Positions 1 to 8,663 are shown, numbered from the stretch's first letter. The stretch is DNA of 64,000 nucleotides from DATKPA01 sp051955985 (GCA_051955985.1 JBQCGD010000095.1:24589-88588); one strand, 5' to 3'. Made by a program: numbers and translations. The notes: generated from the letters alone by a model not told the origin.

Positions 1-1
1 C

Positions 2-130
2 AACCGCAATGTGCAGCCGCAGATGAACATGGTGAACATCAACCTCGACCTCGGCGACTTGATTCCGCGCGGCGAGTCGCAGTTCTTGTATTTGTGGACG
101 GGGTTTGACACGGATAGTGAATCGCAGTGA
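2..130 (+). CDS. C-terminal end of an unidentified protein (truncated by window edge)
   Basis: An open frame runs from the window edge to a TGA at 128-130 and gives the last 42 residues of a protein that ends DTDSESQ. The tail is mostly polar with a short hydrophobic stretch (QFLYLWTGF). I do not recognise a family, and the body of the gene lies outside the window. The composition is ordinary coding sequence and no other frame is open across it. A repeat-like inverted segment follows before the next gene. Confidence 0.45.
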   Translation, partial: NRNVQPQMNMVNINLDLGDLIPRGESQFLYLWTGFDTDSESQ

Positions 131-151
131 TCTCGCGGATTTGATTGAAAC

Positions 152-216
152 CCAGAGAACACGGAGGACACGGAGTCTGAAGAAACTTCTCCGTGAGCTC
201 AGTGTTCTCCGTGGTT
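152..216. repeat. Imperfect inverted 'CACGGAG' dispersed repeat
   Basis: The left half carries AGAACACGGAGGACACGGAG and the right half CTCCGTG...GTGTTCTCCGTGG, so the segment can fold on itself. The same words (CTCCGTG, GTGTTCTCCGTG) recur at 30122-30166, and relatives lie at 28754-28800 and 30275-30321. It lies between the truncated first gene and tex. Confidence 0.5.
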
Positions 217-255
217 TCTACGATGTTTCTGTGTGAAGTTGCTAAGGAAGGCGAA

Positions 256-2523
256 ATGGCGGTTGACACGCATTTGAACAAGGTGGCGGGGGAGCTGAAT
301 CTGAAATTGTCGCAGGTCGCCGCGACGGCGAAGCTGCTCGAGGAGGGCGGCACCGTGCCCTTCATCGCGCGCTACCGGAAGGAAGCGACCGGGACGCTGG
401 ACGAAGTGGCGATCACCTCCATCCGCGACCGGCTGGAGCAGCTCGCCGAGCTCGACGCCCGGCGGAAGTCGATCCTCGACAGCCTGGAAGAACGCAAGAT
501 TCTTACCGACGCGTTGCGCACCGCCGTGGATGGCGCCGAGACGCTCGCAGCCCTTGAGGACATCTATCTGCCGTATCGCCCGAAGAAACGCACGCGGGCA
601 ACGATTGCGAAGGAAGCGGGCCTCGAACCGCTCGCCGAAGCGATTTACGCGGACCAGGAAAAGTCTGACCCCGCGGCGCTCGCGGCCGGTTACATCAACC
701 AGGAAAAGGGCATCGAAACCACCGACGCCGCCCTCGCCGGCGCCCGCGACATCATCGCCGAAAAGATCAACGATCACGCCGAGACCCGTGCCGCCCTCCG
801 CGAGCTCTTCGCCGAAAAGGGCATCCTGAAGAGCGAAGTGGCGATGGGAAAAGAGGAGGAAGGCGCGAAGTACAAGGACTATTTCAAGTGGGAAGAGCCG
901 ATCAAGACAGCGCCGAGCCACCGCATTCTCGCGGTGCGGCGCGGGGCCGAGGAAGGCATTTTGTATTTCCGCATCCAGCCGCCCGAAGAGGAAGCGGTCG
1001 CAATCGTCGAGCAGTTGCACGTGAAAGGCCGCGGCGAAGGTTCCGAGCAGGTGAAACTCGCGGCGAAGGATGCGTACAAGCGGCTGCTTTCCATGTCGAT
1101 GGAAACGGAAATCCGCCTTGGCTCCAAAAAACGCGCCGATGAAGAAGCGATCCGCGTCTTCGCCGAGAACCTGCGCGAGCTGCTGCTGGCAAGCCCCCTG
1201 GGCCAGAAACGCATGCTGGCGATCGATCCCGGCTTTCGCACCGGCTGCAAAACCGTCGTGCTCGACGCCCAGGGCAAGCTGCTGCACAACGATGTCATCT
1301 ACCCCGACCAGGGCCAGCACAAAACTGCCGAAGCGGAACACACCGTGCGCATGCTCGTCGAGAAATACCAGATCGAAGCGGTCGCCATCGGCAACGGCAC
1401 CGCCGGCCGCGAAACGGAAACCTTCGTCCGCAAGCTGGGGCTGCCCGCCTCGGTGCAGATCGTCATGGTCAACGAATCGGGCGCGAGCATCTACTCCGCC
1501 AGCGAAGTCGCGCGCGACGAATTCCCCGATCTCGACCTCACCGTCCGCGGCGCCGTCTCCATCGGCCGCCGCCTGATGGACCCGCTCGCCGAGCTCGTGA
1601 AGATCGATCCCAAATCCATCGGCGACGGCCAGTACCAGCACGATGTCGACCAGGAGAATCTCAAAAAATCGCTCGACGACACCGTGATCTCCTGCGTCAA
1701 CGCCGTCGGCGTCGATCTCAACACCGCCAGCAAACAGCTCCTCACCTACGTCTCCGGCCTCAATGCCACCATCGCCGAAAACATCGTGAAGCACCGCAAC
1801 GAGAAGGGGGCGTTCAAATCGCGCAAGGACCTCGGCGAAGTCCCGCGCCTCGGGCCAAAGACCTTCGAACAATCCGCCGGCTTCCTCCGCATCCGCGGCA
1901 GCGAGAACCCGCTCGATGGCTCGGCCGTCCACCCCGAAAGCTACGGCATCGTCGAACGCATGGCCAAAGACCTTGGCGCCACGGTGGCCGACCTGATGCG
2001 AGATCCGGCCCTCCGCGCAAAGATTGACAAGCAGAAATACGTCACCGACAAGGTCGGCCTGCCGACGCTCACGGACATCCTCAACGAACTCGCGAAGCCG
2101 GGCCGCGATCCCCGCGCCACCTTCGAGGCCTTCTCCTTCGCAGAGGGCCTGAGCAAAATCGAGGACGTGCAGCCGGGCATGCGCGTGCCGGGCATCATCA
2201 CCAACGTCACCGCCTTCGGCGCCTTCTGCGACATCGGCGTCCACCAGGACGGCCTGATTCACATCTCGCAGCTCGCCGACCGCTTCGTGAAATCGCCGGC
2301 GGATGTCGTCAAGGTGCAGCAGCGGGTGATGGTCACGGTGCTGGAAGTCGATGTGCCGCGAAAACGCATCTCGCTCACGATGAAGCAGAACGCCGGCGGT
2401 GCAAAGCCAGAGGTCCGCGAGCAGAAGGCCGGCGAGGTCCGGCGTCCGCAGTCCCGAAAGCCCGTCGCCGCCGCACCCGCCGAAGGCTGGTTCAGTGCGG
2501 CGTTGAAGAACGCCAGGAAGTGA
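256..2523 (+). CDS. tex: Tex-family S1 RNA-binding transcription accessory protein
   Basis: This encodes 755 aa, a normal length for Tex, a cytoplasmic nucleic-acid-binding protein linked to transcription. Domains in order: an N-terminal helical Tex region, a YqgF/RNase H-like domain beginning MLAIDPGFRTGCK (about residue 320) with GNGTAGRETE, a helix-hairpin-helix region (VGVDLNTAS...VPRLGPKTFEQ, about 490-550), and a C-terminal S1 domain (VTAFGAFCDIGVHQDGLIHISQL). The ATG at 256 is preferred over upstream in-frame starts because AAGGAAGG lies just before it and the product starts in register with the family. Codon endings change along the gene from G-rich to C-rich, which coincides with a regional composition change. 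Confidence 0.95.
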   Translation: MAVDTHLNKVAGELNLKLSQVAATAKLLEEGGTVPFIARYRKEATGTLDEVAITSIRDRLEQLAELDARRKSILDSLEERKILTDALRTAVDGAETLAALEDIYLPYRPKKRTRATIAKEAGLEPLAEAIYADQEKSDPAALAAGYINQEKGIETTDAALAGARDIIAEKINDHAETRAALRELFAEKGILKSEVAMGKEEEGAKYKDYFKWEEPIKTAPSHRILAVRRGAEEGILYFRIQPPEEEAVAIVEQLHVKGRGEGSEQVKLAAKDAYKRLLSMSMETEIRLGSKKRADEEAIRVFAENLRELLLASPLGQKRMLAIDPGFRTGCKTVVLDAQGKLLHNDVIYPDQGQHKTAEAEHTVRMLVEKYQIEAVAIGNGTAGRETETFVRKLGLPASVQIVMVNESGASIYSASEVARDEFPDLDLTVRGAVSIGRRLMDPLAELVKIDPKSIGDGQYQHDVDQENLKKSLDDTVISCVNAVGVDLNTASKQLLTYVSGLNATIAENIVKHRNEKGAFKSRKDLGEVPRLGPKTFEQSAGFLRIRGSENPLDGSAVHPESYGIVERMAKDLGATVADLMRDPALRAKIDKQKYVTDKVGLPTLTDILNELAKPGRDPRATFEAFSFAEGLSKIEDVQPGMRVPGIITNVTAFGAFCDIGVHQDGLIHISQLADRFVKSPADVVKVQQRVMVTVLEVDVPRKRISLTMKQNAGGAKPEVREQKAGEVRRPQSRKPVAAAPAEGWFSAALKNARK

Positions 2524-2662
2524 CGCGAAGTTCGCCGCCCGTCGCTCCGGAAATGGAGCCTGTCCTCCGCCGACGCTCAGATTGTGGCAAATTTTTGTTG
2601 CCCCGACTGCAGCATTCGCGGCTATGATCCTCGGCGGAGAAGTCTTACACAGGAGCCTGACC

Positions 2663-3718
2663 ATGTCCCTGAAATCGCTCATCGCCACCGGCACGAAAAT
2701 CTGGCTGGATTCAATCGACCCCGACCTCGTCCGCAAAAACCGCGCGCTCGGCGCGACCGGCGCCACCAGCAACCCGATCATCATCTCCGACCTCATCAAG
2801 ACCGGCCGCTTCGACAACGACATGCAGGCCTTCATCGACCAGGGCATGGATGACACGGCCATCGCCTGGTCGCTCACCGACAAACTCGTCAAAGACGCGC
2901 AAGGCGTCTTCGCCCCCGTCTGGGAAGAGACCCACGGCAACAACGGCTACGTCTCCTTCGAGCTCGATCCCCTCCTCGAAGATATCGCCGCCCCCATCCC
3001 GCACAACGACCGCGTCTCCCGCTACGTCGAGCTCGGTAAACAATGGGCCGCCGGCCACAAGAACCGCATGATCAAGGTCCCCGCCACGCCCGCCGGCCTC
3101 GACGCCCTCGAGCCGCTCGCCCGCGCCGGCGTCATCCTCAACGTCACGTTGATCTTCTCCGAGCGGCAATACAAGATCGCACGCGACAACGTCTGGCGCG
3201 GCGCCCAGGAACGCCCCGGCGGCCTCAAAGGGTTCAAATCCGTTTACTCCATCTTCGTCAGCCGCGTGGACGTCTACACTGAAAAGAAAGTGCCCGAGCT
3301 CTCGAAGGAAGCCCAGGGCCTCGTCGGCATCGTCAACGCCAAGCGGCTCTGGCGCGAAAACCAGTCCTTCTGGAAAGACAAGAACCTCCCTCTCCAGCAG
3401 GAAATCATCTTCGCCAGCACCGGCACCAAGAAGCCGACCGACCCGCCCGACAAGTACGTCGAAGCCCTCGCCGGCAGCGACATCCAGACGAATCCGCCCG
3501 CGACGAATGATGCCGTCGACAAGTTGAACAAGACCTACACCCGCACCATCGAGATCATGCCCTCCAAGGCCGTGCTGGACGACATCGACAAGAAAGTCGA
3601 TCCGCAGAAGATGGAGGACACGCTGATGCAGGAAGGCACCGCGAAATTCTCCGACCCGCAGCATGCCCTTCTGAAACTGATCGCCGAGAAGCGGAAGTCC
3701 CTCGTCGGCGCCAAGTAA
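2663..3718 (+). CDS. tal: Transaldolase family protein
   Basis: This encodes 351 aa, of the long single-domain transaldolase type, which transfers dihydroxyacetone units in the non-oxidative pentose phosphate pathway. Visible motifs are the N-terminal WLDSIDPDLVRKN, GATSNPIII (substrate-binding loop), and IKVPATPAGL carrying the Schiff-base lysine, followed by NVTLIFS. The ATG at 2663 has AGGAG at 2651-2655. It lies alone between tex and a DoxX gene in the same direction. The start of the frame further upstream lacks a ribosome-binding site and family similarity. Confidence 0.93.
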   Translation: MSLKSLIATGTKIWLDSIDPDLVRKNRALGATGATSNPIIISDLIKTGRFDNDMQAFIDQGMDDTAIAWSLTDKLVKDAQGVFAPVWEETHGNNGYVSFELDPLLEDIAAPIPHNDRVSRYVELGKQWAAGHKNRMIKVPATPAGLDALEPLARAGVILNVTLIFSERQYKIARDNVWRGAQERPGGLKGFKSVYSIFVSRVDVYTEKKVPELSKEAQGLVGIVNAKRLWRENQSFWKDKNLPLQQEIIFASTGTKKPTDPPDKYVEALAGSDIQTNPPATNDAVDKLNKTYTRTIEIMPSKAVLDDIDKKVDPQKMEDTLMQEGTAKFSDPQHALLKLIAEKRKSLVGAK

Positions 3719-3746
3719 TTTCGCGGCAATTTCGGCGGCCACTTGC

Positions 3747-4232
3747 ATGTTCCGATCCTTGCTGGAAACGCGAGCTCCCACGGCAACCATCCTCGTGCGT
3801 TTGCTCGTGGGAGCTGTTTTTTTCTCGGAAGGCGTTCTGAAATTTCTCTATGCCGACGAACAGGGCGCGGGGCGGTTTGCACGCATCGGTATACCCTTGC
3901 CCCATGTGATGGGCCCGTTCGTCGGATCGGTTGAAATCATCTGCGGTGCACTGGTGGTGCTCGGGTTGCTCACCCGCCTCGCCTCGCTCCTGCTGCTGAT
4001 CAACATCTCGGTCGCCATCGTCACAACCAAGATCCCCATCCTGCTCGGCGCGGGCTTTTGGGGATTCTCGCTGGCAAAGCTGCCGCGCTATGGATTCCTC
4101 GCGATGTTGCACGAAGCCCGTACCGATTTCAGCATGTGGCTCGGCTCGCTGTTCCTCATCATCGTCGGCGCAGGGGCATGGTCCATTGATGCGCTGATCG
4201 CGCGCAGCGCCCGCCGGAATCGCGCCGCCTGA
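3747..4232 (+). CDS. DoxX-family membrane protein
   Basis: The 161-aa product has four predicted membrane segments and the DoxX pattern: LLVGAVFFSEGVLKF near the N-terminus, then GPFVGSVEIICGALVVLGLLTRLASLLLLINISVAI. DoxX-like proteins are small integral membrane proteins associated with redox or thiol stress in other bacteria; the role here is not known. The gene starts 28 bp after transaldolase. Its TGA abuts the stop codon of purM on the other strand, so the six bases TGATCA are shared stop codons with no space for a terminator. Confidence 0.85.
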   Translation: MFRSLLETRAPTATILVRLLVGAVFFSEGVLKFLYADEQGAGRFARIGIPLPHVMGPFVGSVEIICGALVVLGLLTRLASLLLLINISVAIVTTKIPILLGAGFWGFSLAKLPRYGFLAMLHEARTDFSMWLGSLFLIIVGAGAWSIDALIARSARRNRAA

Positions 4233-5333
4233 TCAGCTCCACTCCAGCCGCGGTTCCGCCCCTTCCCCTCCGCCCGCCTTCTTCACCTTCCCCAGAAAAT
4301 ACGGCTTCTCCCCCAGCGTCCGCAGGTGCGTCATGATCGCCTTCGTAAACGTCGGCCGCACAATCAGCACATACCCGATCCCCATGTTGAACACGTTGAA
4401 CATCTCCTCCGGATCCACCGGCCCGTTCTTCTGCAGCCAGTCGAAAATCGGCGGAATCGTCCACGAATCCCGCTTCAGCCGCACCGAAAATCCCTCCGGC
4501 AGCACCCGCGGCAGATTCCCCGGCAGTCCGCCCCCCGTGATGTGCGCCATCGCCTTGATGATCCGCTTCACCCGGTATTTCGCCAGCAGCGCCCGCACCG
4601 ACTTCACATAAATCCGCGTCGGCCGCAGCAGCTCCTCCGCCAGCGTGCATTTCAACTCCGGCACGAATTCGTCCAGCGAACGCCCGCTCTTTTTCACCAC
4701 CTCGCGCACCAGCGCATACCCGTTGGAATGCAGCCCGTGAGACGCCAGCCCGATCACCGAATCCCCCGCCTCAATGTCCGCCGGATCCAGGATCTTCGAC
4801 CGATCCACCACGCCCACCGCAAATCCCGCCATGTCGAAATCACCCGGCGAATACACCGCCGGCATCTCCGCCGTCTCGCCCCCCAGCAGCGCGCACCCCG
4901 CCTCCATGCACGCATCCGAAATCCCCTTCACCATCTGCGTCGCCACCGCCGGCTCCAGCCGGTTCACCGCCAGGTAATCCAGGAAAAACAGCGGCTCCCC
5001 GCCCTGCACGATCAAATCGTTCACGTTCATCGCCACCAGGTCCACCCCCACCGTGTCATACTTCTTCAGCTCCGCCGCCACCTTGATCTTCGTCCCCACC
5101 CCGTCCGTGCAGGCGATCAGCACCGGGTCCTTGTAGTTGCGCGCAAAGAGCTTCTCCCCAAAATCCAGCCGGAACAACCCCGCATACGCCCCATATTTGC
5201 CCAGCACCCGCGTCGAATGCGTGCGCTGGCACAAATGCTTGATCTGGTCCACCATCGCATCGCCGGCGGAAATATCCACGCCGGCATCTTTGTACGTGAG
5301 CGGTGTCGCAGGTGTGCTGGGTTTCGTCGGCAT
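4233..5333 (-). CDS. purM: Phosphoribosylformylglycinamidine cyclo-ligase (AIR synthetase)
   Basis: The 366-aa product is the fifth-step enzyme of purine synthesis, which makes AIR from FGAM with ATP. Family motifs are LTYKDAGVDISAGD at the N-terminus, DGVGTKIKVA, NDLIVQGGEPLFFLDYLAV, GGETAEMPAVY and HITGGGLPGNLPRVLPEGF. The chosen ATG begins MPTKPSTPATPLTYKDAG, which matches the family start; an upstream frame extension lacks similarity. There is no Shine-Dalgarno sequence, and a TATACT box ends 7 nt before the ATG, so the mRNA may be leaderless. purB lies elsewhere in the window (about 35 kb), so the pathway genes are scattered. Confidence 0.95.
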   Translation of the reverse strand: MPTKPSTPATPLTYKDAGVDISAGDAMVDQIKHLCQRTHSTRVLGKYGAYAGLFRLDFGEKLFARNYKDPVLIACTDGVGTKIKVAAELKKYDTVGVDLVAMNVNDLIVQGGEPLFFLDYLAVNRLEPAVATQMVKGISDACMEAGCALLGGETAEMPAVYSPGDFDMAGFAVGVVDRSKILDPADIEAGDSVIGLASHGLHSNGYALVREVVKKSGRSLDEFVPELKCTLAEELLRPTRIYVKSVRALLAKYRVKRIIKAMAHITGGGLPGNLPRVLPEGFSVRLKRDSWTIPPIFDWLQKNGPVDPEEMFNVFNMGIGYVLIVRPTFTKAIMTHLRTLGEKPYFLGKVKKAGGGEGAEPRLEWS

Positions 5334-5340
5334 GGGCGGG

Positions 5341-5346
5341 AGTATA
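5341..5346 (-). promoter_or_regulatory. -10 box for purM (leaderless start)
   Basis: TATACT on the minus strand ends 7 nt before the purM ATG, which would place the transcription start at or next to the start codon. No convincing -35 hexamer is seen at 16-18 bp. Confidence 0.5.
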
Positions 5347-5485
5347 CCGGCCGGCAGGAAAATCGGCACGATCATTTGTTTCTCCCCGCCGCGCCCCGGG
5401 GGCAATAGGGGGATACCCCACGCGTTGCATCTCTACCGACTCCCGGGATCTCCACCTCGTCGCTTCAGGCGGAAAGGATTTCCAC

Positions 5486-7201
5486 ATGGCGCTCTCCCGT
5501 CGGGAATGGCTCACGCTCGCGGCTCCGCTCGTCGGCGCGGCGGCGCTCCCCTCCTGCTCCAGTTCCACATTCCCCCCCGCCCGGCTCCCCTTCGCCTCCG
5601 CAACGCCCCTCGCCCTCGGCGCACGCACCTACAACGTGCGCGACTTCGGCGCCGCCGGCGACGGCAAAACCCTCGACACCAAGCACATCCAGGCCGCCAT
5701 CAACCAGTGCGCACAGGACAACGGCGGCATCGTCCTCCTTCCCGCCGGCAAATTCCTCGTCGGCACGCTCGAACTCAAGACCAACGTCACCCTCCGCCTC
5801 GCCGCCGACGCCACCCTCCTCGGCTCCACCAACCGCGACGATTACGACAAGCCCGCCAAGCTTCCCCCCGGCAACGGCAACTGCGTCCTTCTCTTCGCCG
5901 CCAACGCCGACAACGTCACCATCGAAGGCCCCGGAAAAATCGACGGCCAGGGCGCTGCCTTCTTCACCGGACACGGCGATGCCACCGGCCCCGGCGAAGG
6001 CGGCCGCGCACGCACCCAGCCCTCCATGCGCAATGTCGATCGCCCCCACCTCGCCGTCTTCTACAAATGCACCAACCTCCACCTCCGCAACGTCTTCCTC
6101 ACACGCTCCGCCTACCACTGCTGCCGCATCCTCTCCTGCCGCTTCGTCCAGCTCGACGGCGTCCGCATCTTCAACCGCGTCAACCTCAACAACGACGGCT
6201 TCCACTTCAACGACACCGAGTTCGCCGCCGTCCTCAACTGCAACATCGAATGCCAGGATGACGCCTGCGCCCTCTTCGGCTCCTGCCGATTCATCACCGT
6301 CGCCAACTCCTCCTTCTCCACCCGCTGGTCCGTCTTCCGCTTCGGCGGCGGAAATGCCGAAAACATCACCGTCTCCAACTGCCTCATCTACGATACCTAC
6401 GGCTGCCCCATCAAAATGGCCGGCGGCCGCGGTCGCTTCGAAAACATCTCCTTCGCCAACCTCGTCATGAAAAACGTCACCGGCCCGATCACCGTCAACC
6501 TGAACTCCCGCGGCGGCCGCAACGGCTTCGCCTCCGCCACCCAGCCCGCCACCGCGCCCGCCGCCACCCAGCCCGCGCGCGGCGTCGTCCGCAACATCTC
6601 CTTCGCCAACATCCAGGCCACCGTCCTCTACCAGCCCCCGCCCCGCACCGACATGCCCATCGGAAAAATCTGGCCCGGCGAGCAGCGCCAGTGCATCGTC
6701 ATCAACGGCGCTTCCCCCGACGATGTCCTCGAAAACATCTCCATCGCCGACGTCCACGCCACCTTCATCGGCGGAGGTACCCTCGACGAAGCCCGCCGCG
6801 AGATCCCCCCCGTCGGCGGCGAATACTTCCAGATCGGCACGCCCCCCGCCTACGGCATCTACGCCCGCAACGTCCGCGGCCTCACCATCAACAATGTCCG
6901 CCTCGACACGCAAACCCCCGATCGCCGCCCCGCCGTCGTCATGGACCGCGTCGCCGACGCCCAGGTCGCCGGTCTCGCCGTCCAGGGAAACCTCAACGCC
7001 GACGCCGCCCTCCGCCTGCGCGATTGCCGCGACGTCGTCGTCCGCTCCCCGCGGATGCTCTCGGCCGCCCGCGTCTTTGCCCGCATCGAAGGCCCGCAAA
7101 CCGCAGGCGTCATCATCGGTGGGGGGGATGTCTCCCGCGCCGCCAAGCCGCTGGAGACCCTCGCCGGCGTGCCCGAAGGCGCCGTCCACCTGCAGGCGTA
7201 A
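5486..7201 (+). CDS. GH28-like/pectate-lyase-superfamily right-handed beta-helix protein
   Basis: The 571-aa product is probably exported: the N-terminus has a Tat-like RREWLTLAAPLVGAAALPSC, which also contains a possible lipobox cysteine. The opening YNVRDFGAAGDGKTLDTKHIQ and the following LPAGKFLVGTL are typical of polygalacturonase/rhamnogalacturonase-type beta-helices. NNDGFHF and CQDDACALF correspond to the NTD and DD acid motifs of GH28, but the GHG histidine position reads STRWSV and RIK reads PIK, so catalysis may differ. An Ala/Thr/Pro/Gln-rich insert lies near residue 350. The ATG at 5486 follows GGAAAGG. It is probably an enzyme acting on plant or algal polysaccharide outside the cytoplasm. 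Confidence 0.8.
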   Translation: MALSRREWLTLAAPLVGAAALPSCSSSTFPPARLPFASATPLALGARTYNVRDFGAAGDGKTLDTKHIQAAINQCAQDNGGIVLLPAGKFLVGTLELKTNVTLRLAADATLLGSTNRDDYDKPAKLPPGNGNCVLLFAANADNVTIEGPGKIDGQGAAFFTGHGDATGPGEGGRARTQPSMRNVDRPHLAVFYKCTNLHLRNVFLTRSAYHCCRILSCRFVQLDGVRIFNRVNLNNDGFHFNDTEFAAVLNCNIECQDDACALFGSCRFITVANSSFSTRWSVFRFGGGNAENITVSNCLIYDTYGCPIKMAGGRGRFENISFANLVMKNVTGPITVNLNSRGGRNGFASATQPATAPAATQPARGVVRNISFANIQATVLYQPPPRTDMPIGKIWPGEQRQCIVINGASPDDVLENISIADVHATFIGGGTLDEARREIPPVGGEYFQIGTPPAYGIYARNVRGLTINNVRLDTQTPDRRPAVVMDRVADAQVAGLAVQGNLNADAALRLRDCRDVVVRSPRMLSAARVFARIEGPQTAGVIIGGGDVSRAAKPLETLAGVPEGAVHLQA

Positions 7202-7252
7202 CCACTCCCCACAAGACCCGCGCCCGCCCGCGCGATCCTTCCGGAGACCGAC

Positions 7253-7456
7253 ATGGAATTCCGGCTCACCCAATGGCTGATCGAGGACGGCGCCCACGTG
7301 AAAACCGGCGACGTCCTCTGCATCATCGAATCTGAAAAAGCGACCCAGGAACTACAGGCCTTCGAATCCGGAATTCTCCGCCACCTAAAAAAGGAAGGTG
7401 AAATCATCGCCTCTCCCGACGATCTGCCCTGCCGCATCGATCCGCCCGCGCGGTAG
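7253..7456 (+). CDS. Stand-alone lipoyl/biotinyl-attachment domain protein
   Basis: The 67-aa product is little more than one lipoyl-type domain. WLIEDGAHVKTGDVLCIIESEKA matches the hairpin of 2-oxoacid dehydrogenase E2 lipoyl domains, with the modifiable lysine in ESEKATQEL and the second half FESGILRHLKKEGEII. No catalytic domain is attached, and no dehydrogenase or carboxylase genes flank it (a GH28-like gene precedes it and pheS follows). It could be a free lipoyl carrier or a remnant of a larger protein. The ATG follows CCGGAGACCGAC. Confidence 0.65.
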   Translation: MEFRLTQWLIEDGAHVKTGDVLCIIESEKATQELQAFESGILRHLKKEGEIIASPDDLPCRIDPPAR

Positions 7457-7519
7457 ACGACGCCCCCCGATTTCCTTACCATGCGTGGCTCTGTTTTCAC
7501 CGAAATCCAAGGGATTTGC

Positions 7520-8551
7520 ATGAACCTGGACGATCTGCTCGCCAATGCGTTGAAAGACCTCCCGGCCGTGAAAAACGCCGCCGAACTCGAGGCGTTCCGG
7601 ATCAAGTACCTCGGCACCAAGGGCCTCGTGAAAGACGCCGCCGACCATCTCAAGACGCTGCCCGGCCCGGAGAAGAAGGGTTACGGCCAGCGGATGAACG
7701 AGGTGAAGGGGCAAATCACCGCCGCCTACGAACAGCGGAAAATCGAAATTGAAGCCTCCGCCGGCCCCAAAGTCGTCACCGGCATCGACATCACCGAACC
7801 CGGCCGCCTCACCTTCGACCACTACTCCCCCGGCCACCTCCACATCATCACCCAGACCATCAACGAGCTCACCGCCCTCTTCGCCCGCATGGGCTTCACC
7901 GTCGCCGAAGGCCCCGAAGTCGAAGACGACTTCCACAACTTCGAAGCCCTCAACATCCCCAAGATCCACCCCGCCCGCGACCCGCTCGACAACTTCTATC
8001 TTGACCGTCCCAGTGGCGCCGCCCCCTTCATGCTCCGCTCCCAAACCAGCTCCGTCCAGATCCGCGTGATGGAAACCCAAAAACCCCCCATCCGCATCGT
8101 CGCCCCCGGCCGCGTCTACCGCCCCGACACCGTCGACGCCACCCACCTCTTCCAGTTCCACCAGCTCGAAGCCCTCGTCGTCGACAAGGGCATCTCCATG
8201 GTCGACCTCCGCACCACCATCGACCAGTTCGCCAAGGCCTACTTCGGCCCCGACATCCAAACCCGCATGCGCCCCAGCTTCTTCCCCTTCACCGAACCCT
8301 CCGCTGAGGTCGACGTCCTCGTCCACCTCGCCGACGGCTCCACCCGCTGGATGGAAATCGGCGGCTGCGGCATGGTCGACCCCAACGTCTTCAAAGCCGT
8401 CAACATCGACCCCGAACTCTACACCGGCTGGGCCTTCGGCTTCGGCATCGAACGCCTCATCATGCGCAAACACAACATCGTCAACGCCATGAACGAGCCG
8501 GACATTCGCGTCCTCGTCGAAAACGATCTACGCTTCCTGAAACAGTTCTAG
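7520..8551 (+). CDS. pheS: Phenylalanine--tRNA ligase alpha subunit
   Basis: The 343-aa product has the normal length for the alpha subunit of the heterotetrameric PheRS, which charges tRNA-Phe in the cytoplasm. It has an N-terminal coiled-coil arm, then the class II core: GHLHIITQTINEL, the FTVAEGPEVEDD segment, PGRVYRPDTVDATHLFQFHQ (motif 2), EIGGCGMVDP and GWAFGFGIERLIM (motif 3). The start at 7520 has AAGGGA at 7509. The beta subunit gene pheT is not next to it, which is unusual but known in some lineages. Confidence 0.96.
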   Translation: MNLDDLLANALKDLPAVKNAAELEAFRIKYLGTKGLVKDAADHLKTLPGPEKKGYGQRMNEVKGQITAAYEQRKIEIEASAGPKVVTGIDITEPGRLTFDHYSPGHLHIITQTINELTALFARMGFTVAEGPEVEDDFHNFEALNIPKIHPARDPLDNFYLDRPSGAAPFMLRSQTSSVQIRVMETQKPPIRIVAPGRVYRPDTVDATHLFQFHQLEALVVDKGISMVDLRTTIDQFAKAYFGPDIQTRMRPSFFPFTEPSAEVDVLVHLADGSTRWMEIGGCGMVDPNVFKAVNIDPELYTGWAFGFGIERLIMRKHNIVNAMNEPDIRVLVENDLRFLKQF

Positions 8552-8588
8552 CTGGCAATTTCCCGCCCCGACCCGCCCCACGTTTAGC

Positions 8589-8606
8589 CGGCGAGCTCGC
8601 TCGCCG
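8589..8606. repeat. Perfect 8-bp-stem hairpin after pheS
   Basis: CGGCGAGC-TC-GCTCGCCG is a perfect inverted repeat 37 bp after the pheS stop. It has no T-tract, so it is more likely one of the GC-rich palindromes scattered in this genome than a classical terminator. Confidence 0.45.
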
Positions 8607-8657
8607 CGCGATCCCGCCACTTGGCGAAATTTCTTCTCGCTTCCTCCAGATGCCCGT

Positions 8658-8663
8658 TAAAAT
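8658..8663 (+). promoter_or_regulatory. -10-like TAAAAT before a possible leaderless GTG start
   Basis: TAAAAT ends 6 nt before the GTG at 8670, the same geometry as the purM and leu leader starts. No -35 box is seen at the usual distance. Confidence 0.3.

Noticed and set aside
199..2943. 914-codon open frame antisense to tex and transaldolase
   Set aside because: Low-complexity composition forced by the codon bias of the sense genes; no ribosome-binding site, and it crosses two well-supported genes.
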